Assembly (NCBI GenBank): GCA_027593305.1
Contig: JAQCJA010000328.1
Location: forward strand, 1-5,702
Source: a bacterium
GTDB lineage: Bacteria > Latescibacterota > UBA2968 > UBA8231
Direction of reading: 5' to 3'
Length of the DNA: 5,702 bases
Shown: piece by piece, positions 1-5,702 of the stretch
Layout: every line of letters starts with the position of its first letter
How positions within the stretch are numbered: position 1 is the first letter of the stretch
Program-made: the position numbers and the translations under genes
Notes under the pieces: model-generated
Told to the model about the DNA's origin: nothing
Database searches by the model: none
The model's input: only the letters and a program-made list of their open reading frames with translations

Positions 1-741
1 TTCCCGGAAACCCCATTTGGTGAAAATCCGCTCTCCCGTGGCCAGAGGGATATGCGTCTTCTGCGCCAGTTCCGCCATGACATCGACGTTGAGCGCCTGC
101 ACGACCTCTTCGTAGAACCAGGGGTGATAGGGCTCCAGCGCTTTCATCAGCAGGATCGCCGTGGACGGCTGTACGGCACCGTGAAAGTCGACGGCAATGT
201 CGACGCCGGACCCATGTTTGTCGCGCAGCGCCTTGAAACGTTCGGTGACCTCGTCGACGAACCTCTGGCCTTCGATGTACTTGAAGGCCTGACGGGCCGC
301 CTGTGGACCGACTTTGATGGCGTTGACACCGGTCCTGTCACTGATCTCGCCGTAGACGCGAATACGCTCGCGGGTGGGACCTCCCAGCAGCTTGTACACG
401 GGTACGCCATAGCACTTGCCGGCAATGTCCCAGAGCGCCATGTCGATGCCGGAAAGAATTGCGGTCTTGATCGGACCGCCGCGATAGAAGGCGCCGCGGT
501 GGATGGCCTGCCAGTGATGCGTGATCGGCCGCGGGTCCTTGCCCACGAGGTAACGGGCGACCTCCATGGCGCCCGCGGCACAGGCCCTGGCGTCGTCCTT
601 GAGCATTTCGCCCCAGCCGGTGATTCCCGCGTCCGTCGAGATCTTGACGAAGACCCAGGAGTTTGTCAGGACGAAGGTGTCGATCGCGGTGATCTTGATC
701 TCTTCGTTGGCGCCGATGACTGCGTGTTCCGTGATGGGCAT
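1..741 (-). CDS. Galactonate dehydratase-like enolase-superfamily enzyme (partial, C-terminus off the left edge)
   Basis: Seen: an open frame of 247 codons from ATG at 741 (AGGA about 8 bases upstream) running off the window. An N-terminal capping domain (residues about 15-125, with the typical GIDMALWDIAGK stretch at 98-109) is followed by the start of the TIM barrel. The three metal ligands are Asp185 (VDFHG), Glu211 (YEEVV) and Glu237 (ATGERIF), each 26 residues apart. This is the spacing of E. coli D-galactonate dehydratase (D183, E209, E235), and His187 matches its active-site H185. Known: this mandelate-racemase subgroup removes water from sugar acids in the cytoplasm, giving 2-keto-3-deoxy acids. 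DgoD is about 382 residues, so roughly 135 are missing here, including the second catalytic His. The usual Pro of the EEP motif is Val. Last visible gene of the minus operon, 68 bases after the oxidoreductase. The family is secure. The substrate is not: gluconate, xylonate, fuconate or another sugar acid is possible. Confidence 0.88.
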   Translation of the reverse strand, partial: MPITEHAVIGANEEIKITAIDTFVLTNSWVFVKISTDAGITGWGEMLKDDARACAAGAMEVARYLVGKDPRPITHHWQAIHRGAFYRGGPIKTAILSGIDMALWDIAGKCYGVPVYKLLGGPTRERIRVYGEISDRTGVNAIKVGPQAARQAFKYIEGQRFVDEVTERFKALRDKHGSGVDIAVDFHGAVQPSTAILLMKALEPYHPWFYEEVVQALNVDVMAELAQKTHIPLATGERIFTKWGFRE

Positions 742-809
742 GTCGGTATTCCTGTCTTCAGGTCGTGGGTCAGGTGAACTGCGTGCGACGCTGGCGTCGG
801 AAGGAACGT

Positions 810-1976
810 CTACTGGAAGGTGCCGGAAACATCCATTGTGCGGCCGGCGCCACCCTTGACCTTCGAGTTCTTCACCCGCTTCTGCAGTTCTTCGTAGTAC
901 AGGTCGCCATCGACGGGGATATCAATCCAACTGTCCGTCCACGTGGACAGCAGCATGGCGTTGAACAGCTCCACGGAGTTGATCCCTTCGACACCCGGCG
1001 CCATCAACTCCGTCCTGCCACCATCACGTATCGACTGCACCCAGTTGGTCGTGATCGTCTGGTGGCCACCGTCACCACGCGCCGGGGGCACGTCACAGGT
1101 CCAGACCCCCGGGCTGCCGAAGCCATTGGGCCACTCCCTGAGGAATTTGCTCGCTGATTCCTCGGTACGATGAAAGGTGATCTTGCCACCCTCAGCGACG
1201 ATCTTGCCACGGTCACCGGTGATCTCCAGGCGATTGGTCCCCGGCGCGTCCCCCGTGGTCGTGACGAACACACCCGTCGCCCCGTTGGGATACTCGACAA
1301 AGGCTGTGACGTCGTCCTCTACCTCGATGTTGTGATGTCTGCCGAAGTAACAGAAGGAACGCATGCGGGACGGCATGCCGCAGATCCACTGCCACAGATC
1401 GAGATTGTGCGGGCACTGATTGGCCAGCACGCCCCCACCTTCACCGGCCCACGTCGCCCGCCAACCGCCCGAGTCGTAATAGCTCTGCGCACGGAACCAG
1501 GAGGTGATGATGTAGTTGGTACGCTGGATCTCGCCCAGTTCGCCGGAGACCACCAGTTCCTTCAGCTTCCGCGTCAATCCCAGGGCGCGCTGGTTCAACA
1601 TGAGGCTGAATACCATACCCGACTTCCTGGCGGCGGCATTCATCTGCTTCACCTGTCTGGTGTATACCCCGGCGGGTTTCTCCGACATCACGTGCAGACC
1701 CGCCTCAAAGGCGGCGATGGCGATGGGTGGATGGAAGTAGTGCGGCGTGGCAATGATGACAGCATCGACTTCCCCTGAAGCAAGCATCTCTTCGGGCGTG
1801 CGGAAACGGGCGACCCCGTCGCCGAGACTTGTCTTCGCCCAGGCCAGACGCTCGGGTTCAACGTCGGCCACAGCTGCCAGTCGGGCACCTGCTACGCCGC
1901 CTCCCTTGGTCAGATAACCGCAGTGACTCGATCCCATGCCGCCGATGCCGGCGACGCCGATCCGTACTTCATCCAT
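810..1976 (-). CDS. Gfo/Idh/MocA family NAD(P)-dependent oxidoreductase
   Basis: Seen: 388 residues from ATG at 1976, preceded by a GGGGGA Shine-Dalgarno-like run about 7 bases upstream; stop TAG at 812-810. The N-terminal Rossmann domain (about 1-125) carries G10-x-G12-x2-G15 for dinucleotide binding and the family signature E99-K100-P101, where Lys100 is the expected catalytic residue. The C-terminal alpha/beta domain (about 126-388) contains the GGG...CPHNLDLW stretch at 180-195, where H190 and D193 match the usual substrate-site His/Asp. Length is normal for the family. Known: these enzymes oxidise or reduce sugars, inositols or their derivatives in the cytoplasm using NAD(H) or NADP(H). 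There is no Tat signal, unlike the secreted GH109 branch. It lies between the dioxygenase and the dehydratase in the minus operon, which fits oxidation of a sugar before dehydration of the acid; that order is inference and the substrate is unknown. Confidence 0.93.
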   Translation of the reverse strand: MDEVRIGVAGIGGMGSSHCGYLTKGGGVAGARLAAVADVEPERLAWAKTSLGDGVARFRTPEEMLASGEVDAVIIATPHYFHPPIAIAAFEAGLHVMSEKPAGVYTRQVKQMNAAARKSGMVFSLMLNQRALGLTRKLKELVVSGELGEIQRTNYIITSWFRAQSYYDSGGWRATWAGEGGGVLANQCPHNLDLWQWICGMPSRMRSFCYFGRHHNIEVEDDVTAFVEYPNGATGVFVTTTGDAPGTNRLEITGDRGKIVAEGGKITFHRTEESASKFLREWPNGFGSPGVWTCDVPPARGDGGHQTITTNWVQSIRDGGRTELMAPGVEGINSVELFNAMLLSTWTDSWIDIPVDGDLYYEELQKRVKNSKVKGGAGRTMDVSGTFQ

Positions 1977-2068
1977 GCCTGTATCCCCCGTCCATGTCAG
2001 GTACCAACGTCATTCAAAGTCGAAGCGGGCTGCCTCGGTACCACAATCGACGCCCTTCCTGTTCTGCC

Positions 2069-2947
2069 TCAGGAGGCGGAGCGCAGCTGCGCCGGCACAC
2101 CGACGGGCTCGCCATCGCGGCAGACCACGGGAAAGTGCGGGCCCGCCTGTGACATCGGTGCGCCATCCGCCAGGTCGACGAACTGTTTCATGAGATGGTT
2201 GCCGCCGGCGTCAAAACGGGCTGCACCCGTCATATAGTGGATGGCGATCGCCCGTCGGGGGCGATGGGATGTATTGAAGGGTGATCCGTGCCAGGTCAGC
2301 GAATGATGGAAGGAGATCTCTCCCCGCCGGACCGGCCAGGGCACGGGTGTCGGCGCGGCCCCACCCGGGGGCTCGAAGCCGGCAAGATTGTTGAACTCCG
2401 CCAGTGTCTGCAGATGCCCCTGCGTCCGCAGGAATTCGATCTGGTTGCCCCACTTGTGACTGCCGGGGACCATCCACATGCAGCCATTTTCCTCGTCTGC
2501 ATCATCCATCGGAATCCACGCTGACACGGGAGTCATGGGTTTGATGATCGGCCACAACGGCGCGTCCTGGTGCCACGTGGTGGCGCCGCCGGTCTCGGCC
2601 GGCTTGTACTGAATCTGGTCGTGCCAGACCTGCAGATCGGTCTCGTGGGTGAGTTGACTGATCGCCTTGACGATGTAGGGATGGTAGATCAGTCGTTCGA
2701 AGGCGGGAGACGCCTCCCAGATATTGACGATCTGCCAGACGGGGTTGGCGCTTGCCCCGGCCGCGCCGGAGCGCAGGTCGCGATAGCTGACGGGTTGCGG
2801 TTGCCCCTCGCCGAAACCATCGGGACCGATGTCGAGGACACCTGCCAGGCCGTCGGCGATACTGTCGACTTCAGCAGTACTGAGGATGGGACCACTGTTG
2901 AGAAAGCCGTCCCTGTCGAAATCGGCGATCTGTTCCTCTGTCAGCAT
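2069..2947 (-). CDS. Phytanoyl-CoA dioxygenase (PhyH) family Fe(II)/2-oxoglutarate oxygenase
   Basis: Seen: 292 residues from ATG at 2947, with GGAG four bases upstream. The frame stays open to 3247, but that extension lacks family features and crosses the divergent promoter region. The opening MLTEEQIADFDRDGF is a typical PhyH start. Iron ligands are H126-x-D128 (TTWHQDAP) and distal H220 (SLTWHGS), and R231 or R232 (HRPRRAIAIHYM) is placed to bind the 2-oxoglutarate carboxylate. MVPGSHKWG at 159-167 is another family hallmark. Stop TGA at 2071-2069. Known: the family hydroxylates small molecules in the cytoplasm using O2 and 2-oxoglutarate, releasing CO2 and succinate; substrates range from acyl-CoAs to ectoine and natural products. 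First gene of the minus operon, just behind the promoter, 92 bases before the oxidoreductase. Its partners suggest oxidative removal of a methyl or other substituent from a sugar, or hydroxylation of one. That is inference. Confidence 0.92.
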   Translation of the reverse strand: MLTEEQIADFDRDGFLNSGPILSTAEVDSIADGLAGVLDIGPDGFGEGQPQPVSYRDLRSGAAGASANPVWQIVNIWEASPAFERLIYHPYIVKAISQLTHETDLQVWHDQIQYKPAETGGATTWHQDAPLWPIIKPMTPVSAWIPMDDADEENGCMWMVPGSHKWGNQIEFLRTQGHLQTLAEFNNLAGFEPPGGAAPTPVPWPVRRGEISFHHSLTWHGSPFNTSHRPRRAIAIHYMTGAARFDAGGNHLMKQFVDLADGAPMSQAGPHFPVVCRDGEPVGVPAQLRSAS

Positions 2948-2989
2948 GGGGCTCCGTTCACTGTGTTGGGCGTGTAGGGTGTGGGAGCA

Positions 2990-3018
2990 ATTGTACATGT
3001 CATGCGCAGGTGGCTCAA
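2990..3018 (-). promoter_or_regulatory. Sigma70-type promoter for the dioxygenase-oxidoreductase-dehydratase operon
   Basis: On the minus strand TTGAGC (3018-3013, 4 of 6 to the TTGACA consensus) is followed after exactly 17 bases by TACAAT (2995-2990, 5 of 6 to TATAAT). The predicted start, about 7 bases on, leaves a leader of roughly 35 bases before the dioxygenase ATG. The -35 box abuts and overlaps by one base the Shine-Dalgarno sequence of the plus hydrolase gene. The call rests on consensus match and placement only; in a non-proteobacterium the consensus may differ. Confidence 0.5.
3008..3013 (+). promoter_or_regulatory. Ribosome binding site that sets the hydrolase start
   Basis: AGGTGG lies six bases before ATG 3020, an optimal spacing. 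The other in-frame starts (GTG 2981, ATG 3002 and ATG 3071) have no comparable upstream purine run, and GTG 2981 would place the start codon beside the -10 box of the divergent promoter. This decides the start in favour of 3020. Confidence 0.6.
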
Positions 3019-3019
3019 A

Positions 3020-5011
3020 ATGTCTCTGCCATTGCTGGCACGCCAGCAGACCGCGAGCTATCCTTCGGCCATGCTGGAACACGACTGGACACGACATCTG
3101 TTGCCGCTGCCCAAGCACTTTCACGCGAGTGGCACGCGTCGGTGCGCGCGCGATTCCATCGGCATTTCGGTACGTGGCGGGGATGAAGTCCTGGCCGAGG
3201 CGGCTTACATTCTGCATGCCACAATCGGCACATCCACCGGACCACATGTAGGAATGACGATCGAGTTGCTGCTCGTTGCGCCCGGTGATGCCGACGCCGG
3301 CGAGTTGACGGGGCTACCCAACGCGGCACAGGCGTACCAGATCACATCCGCTTCCCCTGACTGCCTGCGTATCCTCGCCCTGCAGCCGGCAGGCATCCTC
3401 TATGGCGCGCAGACACTGGCCCAGCTGCTGGGTGTCAGCAACGGGCAGCACGACATCGAAGTGCCACACCTTGAGGTGATCGATTGGCCCGACCTCGAGG
3501 AACGGGGTCTGTGGAACTTCCCGGATCCTGCCGACTGGATCCCGTGGATGGCCTCCATGAAGCTCAACTACGGCAAGATGGCCGCCACGGTGCATGCACC
3601 GGTGGTGCGTGACACACCCGGATCGGCCGTGATCGATACGGACTTGTATGCCGTGGCTCGACGCCTGGCCTGCCGCTACATGCCCTTTATCGTGCACCTC
3701 AACTTCCTGCACGACATCGGCCTGTTTACCGCCTATCCCGAGCTCGCCGGCCAGGGGGATGCCGCCCTCGCCGGCAGGTATTTCGCCCACAAGCAGGGCA
3801 ACCAGCATCGCGCCCCCTGTGCCTCGCAGCCCATGCTGGTAGCATTGCTCAGTGACTGGCTGGTCTCCATCGCCGATCAGGGCGCGGATGAGATCAGCTG
3901 CTGGTTGAGTGAGCGGCCATGCCAGTGCCAGTGCCGGCAGTGCACCCCTGTGGGCCAGTTCCTGCTCGAGTCGCGGGCCTTTGTCGCCGCCTGGCGCCGA
4001 GCCCAGGGCAAACATGCGAACTTGTCGATCCGCATCTTCTCTTCGACGACAACCCCCGAGCAGGATGACCGCATCCTTGCCGAGTTGCCGCCGGAGGTAA
4101 AATTCGAGCGCGCCTGCGCCACCACCATGGATCGTGTCCGCAGCCAGCCCCGCGATCGTTTCAGCAACCCTCTCATCGACGCCGCTGCTGCCGCCGGTCG
4201 CTGGGTCGCCAGCTACGACGTTCCCATCGGCGCCTTCGGCAACGTTGATACACCAGAATTCAAGGTGCCTCAGTACTCAGCCCAGCGCATCCGCGACTTC
4301 GTCACGCAGCTGCACGGGCGAGGGTATGCCGGTGCCTACGGCATGCTCGCCTGGGGCACGATGGCGCGTGAAGTCTGCGGCTTTGCCATCTGCGCTCTCG
4401 CCGAGTTTTCCTGGAACGGCAGGGGGCGCAGCATCGGACATTTCGCCGCCGCCTGGGCCACCCGTGAGGCCCTGCCCAGCCCATCGACCATCGGCAGGTG
4501 GGCGGAGCTGCTCGGAGAGGTCGAGTTCGATCTCTACGACTCGGGCTTCCCCATGTGTTATTCCTGGGGGCTTGCGGCACAACACGTCGAAGAGCGGCGC
4601 GCGCCTCGTCTCGGCGAGGGCCTGTTCCGCCACTTCACCACCGTCGAGCATTTCGACGAGGCCCTCGAATCATGTGACGAGGCTCTGCGCCTGATCGAGC
4701 CACTGTGCGTACCCCGGTTGCTCCTGGCAACCCGGGTCGCTCACAGTTACGTGACGCTGACCCGCGCCATCTGGAATGTCAGCCATCATTACGCGCATGC
4801 GGACCCGCTGGTGCTACCGTCACAGCATATCCTGCAGGAGAATCTGCGCCAGTTGAGGGATGCGGGCGCTGCCAACGTCGACGCCATCCGCGCCTGGCGC
4901 AGCGACCTGGGGCCGGCGCCGTGGCATCACCGCGTGCACGACGCAATTGCGGCGACGCAACAGACGGTGCAGCGCATCGACGCACACATCCGTGAGCGCT
5001 GCCTGTTCTGA
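3020..5011 (+). CDS. GH20-like glycoside hydrolase with zincin-like N-terminal domain
   Basis: Seen: 663 residues from ATG 3020; stop TGA at 5009-5011. Residues about 25-165 resemble the GH20b zincin-like domain, with LLPLPKHF near 27, PAGILYGAQTLAQLL at 123-137 and then VIDWPDLEERGLWN, the usual lead-in to the GH20 barrel. The barrel-like part (about 166-490) has WLSE with Glu298, then Cys301-x-Cys303-x-Cys305-x2-Cys308, and ends in ALAEFSWNGRGRS with Glu462 and Trp465, like the closing strand of GH20/GH84-type barrels. The rest (about 500-663) looks helical. The standard GH20 Asp-Glu catalytic pair (H-x-G-x-D-E) is not visible, so the catalytic residues are unknown; Glu298 and Glu462 are candidates. 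There is no signal peptide, lipobox or membrane segment, so it probably acts in the cytoplasm on imported oligosaccharides. Transcribed divergently from the sugar-acid operon. Beta-N-acetylhexosaminidase activity is only a family-based guess; a uronic or other sugar specificity is equally open. Confidence 0.78.
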   Translation: MSLPLLARQQTASYPSAMLEHDWTRHLLPLPKHFHASGTRRCARDSIGISVRGGDEVLAEAAYILHATIGTSTGPHVGMTIELLLVAPGDADAGELTGLPNAAQAYQITSASPDCLRILALQPAGILYGAQTLAQLLGVSNGQHDIEVPHLEVIDWPDLEERGLWNFPDPADWIPWMASMKLNYGKMAATVHAPVVRDTPGSAVIDTDLYAVARRLACRYMPFIVHLNFLHDIGLFTAYPELAGQGDAALAGRYFAHKQGNQHRAPCASQPMLVALLSDWLVSIADQGADEISCWLSERPCQCQCRQCTPVGQFLLESRAFVAAWRRAQGKHANLSIRIFSSTTTPEQDDRILAELPPEVKFERACATTMDRVRSQPRDRFSNPLIDAAAAAGRWVASYDVPIGAFGNVDTPEFKVPQYSAQRIRDFVTQLHGRGYAGAYGMLAWGTMAREVCGFAICALAEFSWNGRGRSIGHFAAAWATREALPSPSTIGRWAELLGEVEFDLYDSGFPMCYSWGLAAQHVEERRAPRLGEGLFRHFTTVEHFDEALESCDEALRLIEPLCVPRLLLATRVAHSYVTLTRAIWNVSHHYAHADPLVLPSQHILQENLRQLRDAGAANVDAIRAWRSDLGPAPWHHRVHDAIAATQQTVQRIDAHIRERCLF

Positions 5012-5029
5012 ATCTGCAGGCAAACGACA

Positions 5030-5060
5030 ACGGGCCGACCCCGGTTCGGGGCCGACCCGT
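5030..5060 (-). terminator. Rho-independent terminator of the DUF5069-like gene
   Basis: Arms 5030-5043 and 5047-5060 form a 14-pair stem with a 3-base loop. Read on the minus strand every position pairs, with two G-U wobbles, and the stem is followed by UUGUCGUUUG, a modest U tract. Read on the plus strand the same two positions become A-C mismatches and the bases after the stem (GCGTATCGC) are not U-rich. It lies 38 bases past the stop of the minus gene at 5098, so it best serves that gene. It may still slow plus-strand transcription coming out of the hydrolase gene 19 bases away. Confidence 0.75.
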
Positions 5061-5097
5061 GCGTATCGCTAATCGACGCTGCTGCAGCGAATCGAGA

Positions 5098-5532
5098 CTA
5101 TTTCACTTCGTTGTACAGCGTCGTCCAGTCGTCCAGATTGTTCAGGTTGACGGCGTCCAGGCAGGAACCATCATCCTTGATGCCGGCAGCGGCAAGGATC
5201 TCGGCGCGCGTCGCGTCGTCGTGGTTGTAGCCACGAATGGCGGCGTTCGACGCCTCGATCTCCGCCGCAGGAATCTTGCCGCCGCGCTGCTTGAGGATCC
5301 ACGCCTCAAACTGCGCGTACGTCGGCAGACTGCCCTTGACGTAGGCGACGGCTGCGTCACGATTCACCTTCAGGCCATCCAGGGTCATCTGATCGAAGCC
5401 GCCGCCACATTCGGGATAGTCCTCAGGAAGCTTGCCCTTGGCGCTGAGAAGGAGCTTCAGCCACAGACGGGGCAGGTGAATGGCGCCGAGGGGTCCGGCC
5501 AGGTCGGAACTGATCAGGGGTACGATGCTCAC
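5098..5532 (-). CDS. DUF5069-like small protein of unknown function
   Basis: Seen: 144 residues starting at GTG 5532, chosen because GGAGGA sits six bases upstream. The frame stays open further upstream to 5682, but that part looks non-coding (Arg/Pro-rich, no family features). The protein has GPLGAIHLPRLWLKLLLSA near 13-31, then GKLPEDYPECGGGFDQMTLDGL at about 33-54, PTYAQFEAW at 70-78, and a C-terminal VNLNNLDDW at 128-136. There is no signal peptide or membrane segment, so it is probably a soluble, mostly helical cytoplasmic protein. From memory this pattern (HLPR..K, GG/GFD, PTY..FE.W, LNNLDDW) matches bacterial DUF5069-domain proteins, whose function is not known to me. It has its own leader and terminator and converges on the hydrolase gene, so a shared pathway is not implied. 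The coding call is secure; the family name is moderately so. Confidence 0.8.
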   Translation of the reverse strand: MSIVPLISSDLAGPLGAIHLPRLWLKLLLSAKGKLPEDYPECGGGFDQMTLDGLKVNRDAAVAYVKGSLPTYAQFEAWILKQRGGKIPAAEIEASNAAIRGYNHDDATRAEILAAAGIKDDGSCLDAVNLNNLDDWTTLYNEVK

Positions 5533-5538
5533 GGTAAA

Positions 5539-5544
5539 TCCTCC
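5539..5544 (-). promoter_or_regulatory. Strong ribosome binding site before a GTG start
   Basis: On the minus strand GGAGGA is followed by TTTACC and then GTG at 5532. This near-perfect anti-16S match at six-base spacing fixes the start of the DUF5069-like gene at a GTG codon rather than at the upstream ATG at 5682. Confidence 0.75.
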
Positions 5545-5610
5545 GAGGATGACATGTGGGGGTGGTGATCTCGGGCCTTCATGACCCGGATCAGCCTTCG
5601 ACGTAAGTGT

Positions 5611-5631
5611 CTTGACCCGGTTCCCGTCAAG
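5611..5631. promoter_or_regulatory. Dyad CTTGAC-N9-GTCAAG, possible operator
   Basis: Two perfect 6-base inverted arms (5611-5616 and 5626-5631) are separated by 9 bases in the leader of the DUF5069-like gene, about 80 bases before its start and just downstream of the weak promoter candidate. The size suits a dimeric regulator, or a small mRNA hairpin. A 6+6 dyad can arise by chance in G+C-rich DNA, so the call is tentative. Confidence 0.3.
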
Positions 5632-5645
5632 CCGGCGTTGTCCCG

Positions 5646-5673
5646 ATCTTAGTTGAAACAGCACAGGCTCCAA
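5646..5673 (-). promoter_or_regulatory. Weak promoter candidate for the DUF5069-like gene
   Basis: On the minus strand TTGGAG (5673-5668, 3 of 6) and TAAGAT (5651-5646, 4 of 6) are spaced by 16 bases, implying a leader of about 105 bases. The stretch 5533-5702 otherwise holds only the ribosome binding site and the dyad; I see no gene in it. Confidence 0.3.
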
Positions 5674-5702
5674 TCGTTGCATATTGATACGAGAAGTTCC
5701 GA

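Larger units (their letters stand above)
2948..3019. promoter_or_regulatory. Divergent intergenic control region
   Basis: These 72 bases separate the start of the minus dioxygenase operon from the start of the plus hydrolase gene, so both transcription starts must lie here or inside the neighbouring coding sequences. The stretch holds the minus promoter and both ribosome binding sites, plus short overlapping palindromes (CAATTG, TGTACA, ACATGT) around 2988-3000. No convincing plus-strand -35/-10 pair is visible; TTGGGC at 2966-2971 has only a poor -10 partner. The arrangement allows joint control, but no regulator gene is in the window. Confidence 0.6.

Noticed and set aside
52..777. A 241-residue plus-strand open frame.
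   Set aside because: It lies antisense to the dehydratase, whose ligand spacing and family motifs are clear. Its product has no recognisable domain and it is a typical shadow in G+C-rich DNA.
2000..2043. Two GGTACCA copies, 37 bases apart, between the dioxygenase and oxidoreductase genes.
   Set aside because: The match is only seven bases, with no extended similarity, no hairpin with a U tract and no promoter-like context, so chance explains it.
2069..2947. Ectoine hydroxylase (EctD) as the identity of the PhyH-type protein.
   Set aside because: The iron-ligand region reads TTWHQDAP, without the EctD signature around its HxD motif, and no ectoine biosynthesis genes are nearby.
2948..3247. 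A 100-residue N-terminal extension of the dioxygenase.
   Set aside because: The PhyH domain begins exactly at the ATG at 2947 with a GGAG site. The extension would run through the promoter and into the divergent gene.
3314..4015. A 233-residue minus-strand open frame inside the hydrolase gene.
   Set aside because: It is antisense to a region with clear GH20-like features, has no ribosome binding site I can see, and its product is low in recognisable structure.
5533..5682. A longer start (ATG 5682) for the DUF5069-like gene.
   Set aside because: The added 50 residues are Arg/Pro/Gly-rich without family features, and the strong GGAGGA site points to GTG 5532.

Overview
The window looks like chromosomal DNA from a G+C-rich bacterium (G+C rich by eye, strong third-position G/C bias, ordinary Shine-Dalgarno sites). 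The gene set suggests a heterotrophic sugar or glycan degrader: an enolase-superfamily sugar-acid dehydratase, a Gfo/Idh/MocA oxidoreductase, a phytanoyl-CoA-dioxygenase-type enzyme and an unusual GH20-like glycoside hydrolase. This combination is common in Planctomycetota, Verrucomicrobiota and related environmental lineages, but the phylum cannot be fixed from the sequence alone. I see no tRNA, rRNA, CRISPR array, insertion sequence or phage gene.

Layout. Positions 1-2947 hold three genes on the minus strand in the order PhyH-type dioxygenase (2947-2069), Gfo/Idh/MocA oxidoreductase (1976-810) and DgoD-like dehydratase (741 to beyond the left edge, so partial). Gaps of 92 and 68 bases without a clear terminator suggest one transcript. 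A compact 72-base divergent region (2948-3019) separates this operon from a plus-strand gene (3020-5011) for a 663-residue GH20-like protein with an N-terminal zincin-like (GH20b) domain, a Cys-rich C-x-C-x-C-x2-C motif and no visible signal peptide. A good sigma70-type promoter for the minus operon lies inside the divergent region, and its -35 box touches the ribosome binding site of the plus gene.

A strong hairpin at 5030-5060 follows the hydrolase gene. It pairs fully, with two G-U wobbles, only when read on the minus strand, where a U-rich tract follows it, so it is best read as the terminator of the last gene. That gene (5532-5098, minus) encodes a 144-residue protein resembling the DUF5069 group. 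It has a GTG start and a near-perfect Shine-Dalgarno sequence. The 170 bases upstream of it hold a weak promoter candidate and a 6+6 dyad.

Together, the hydrolase and the three-gene operon plausibly form a small catabolic locus. The hydrolase would release a sugar from an imported oligosaccharide, the oxidoreductase would oxidise it, the dehydratase would act on the resulting sugar acid, and the dioxygenase would remove or add a modification. This joint pathway is inference; the substrate is unknown. The DUF5069-like gene is separated by a terminator and is probably unrelated.
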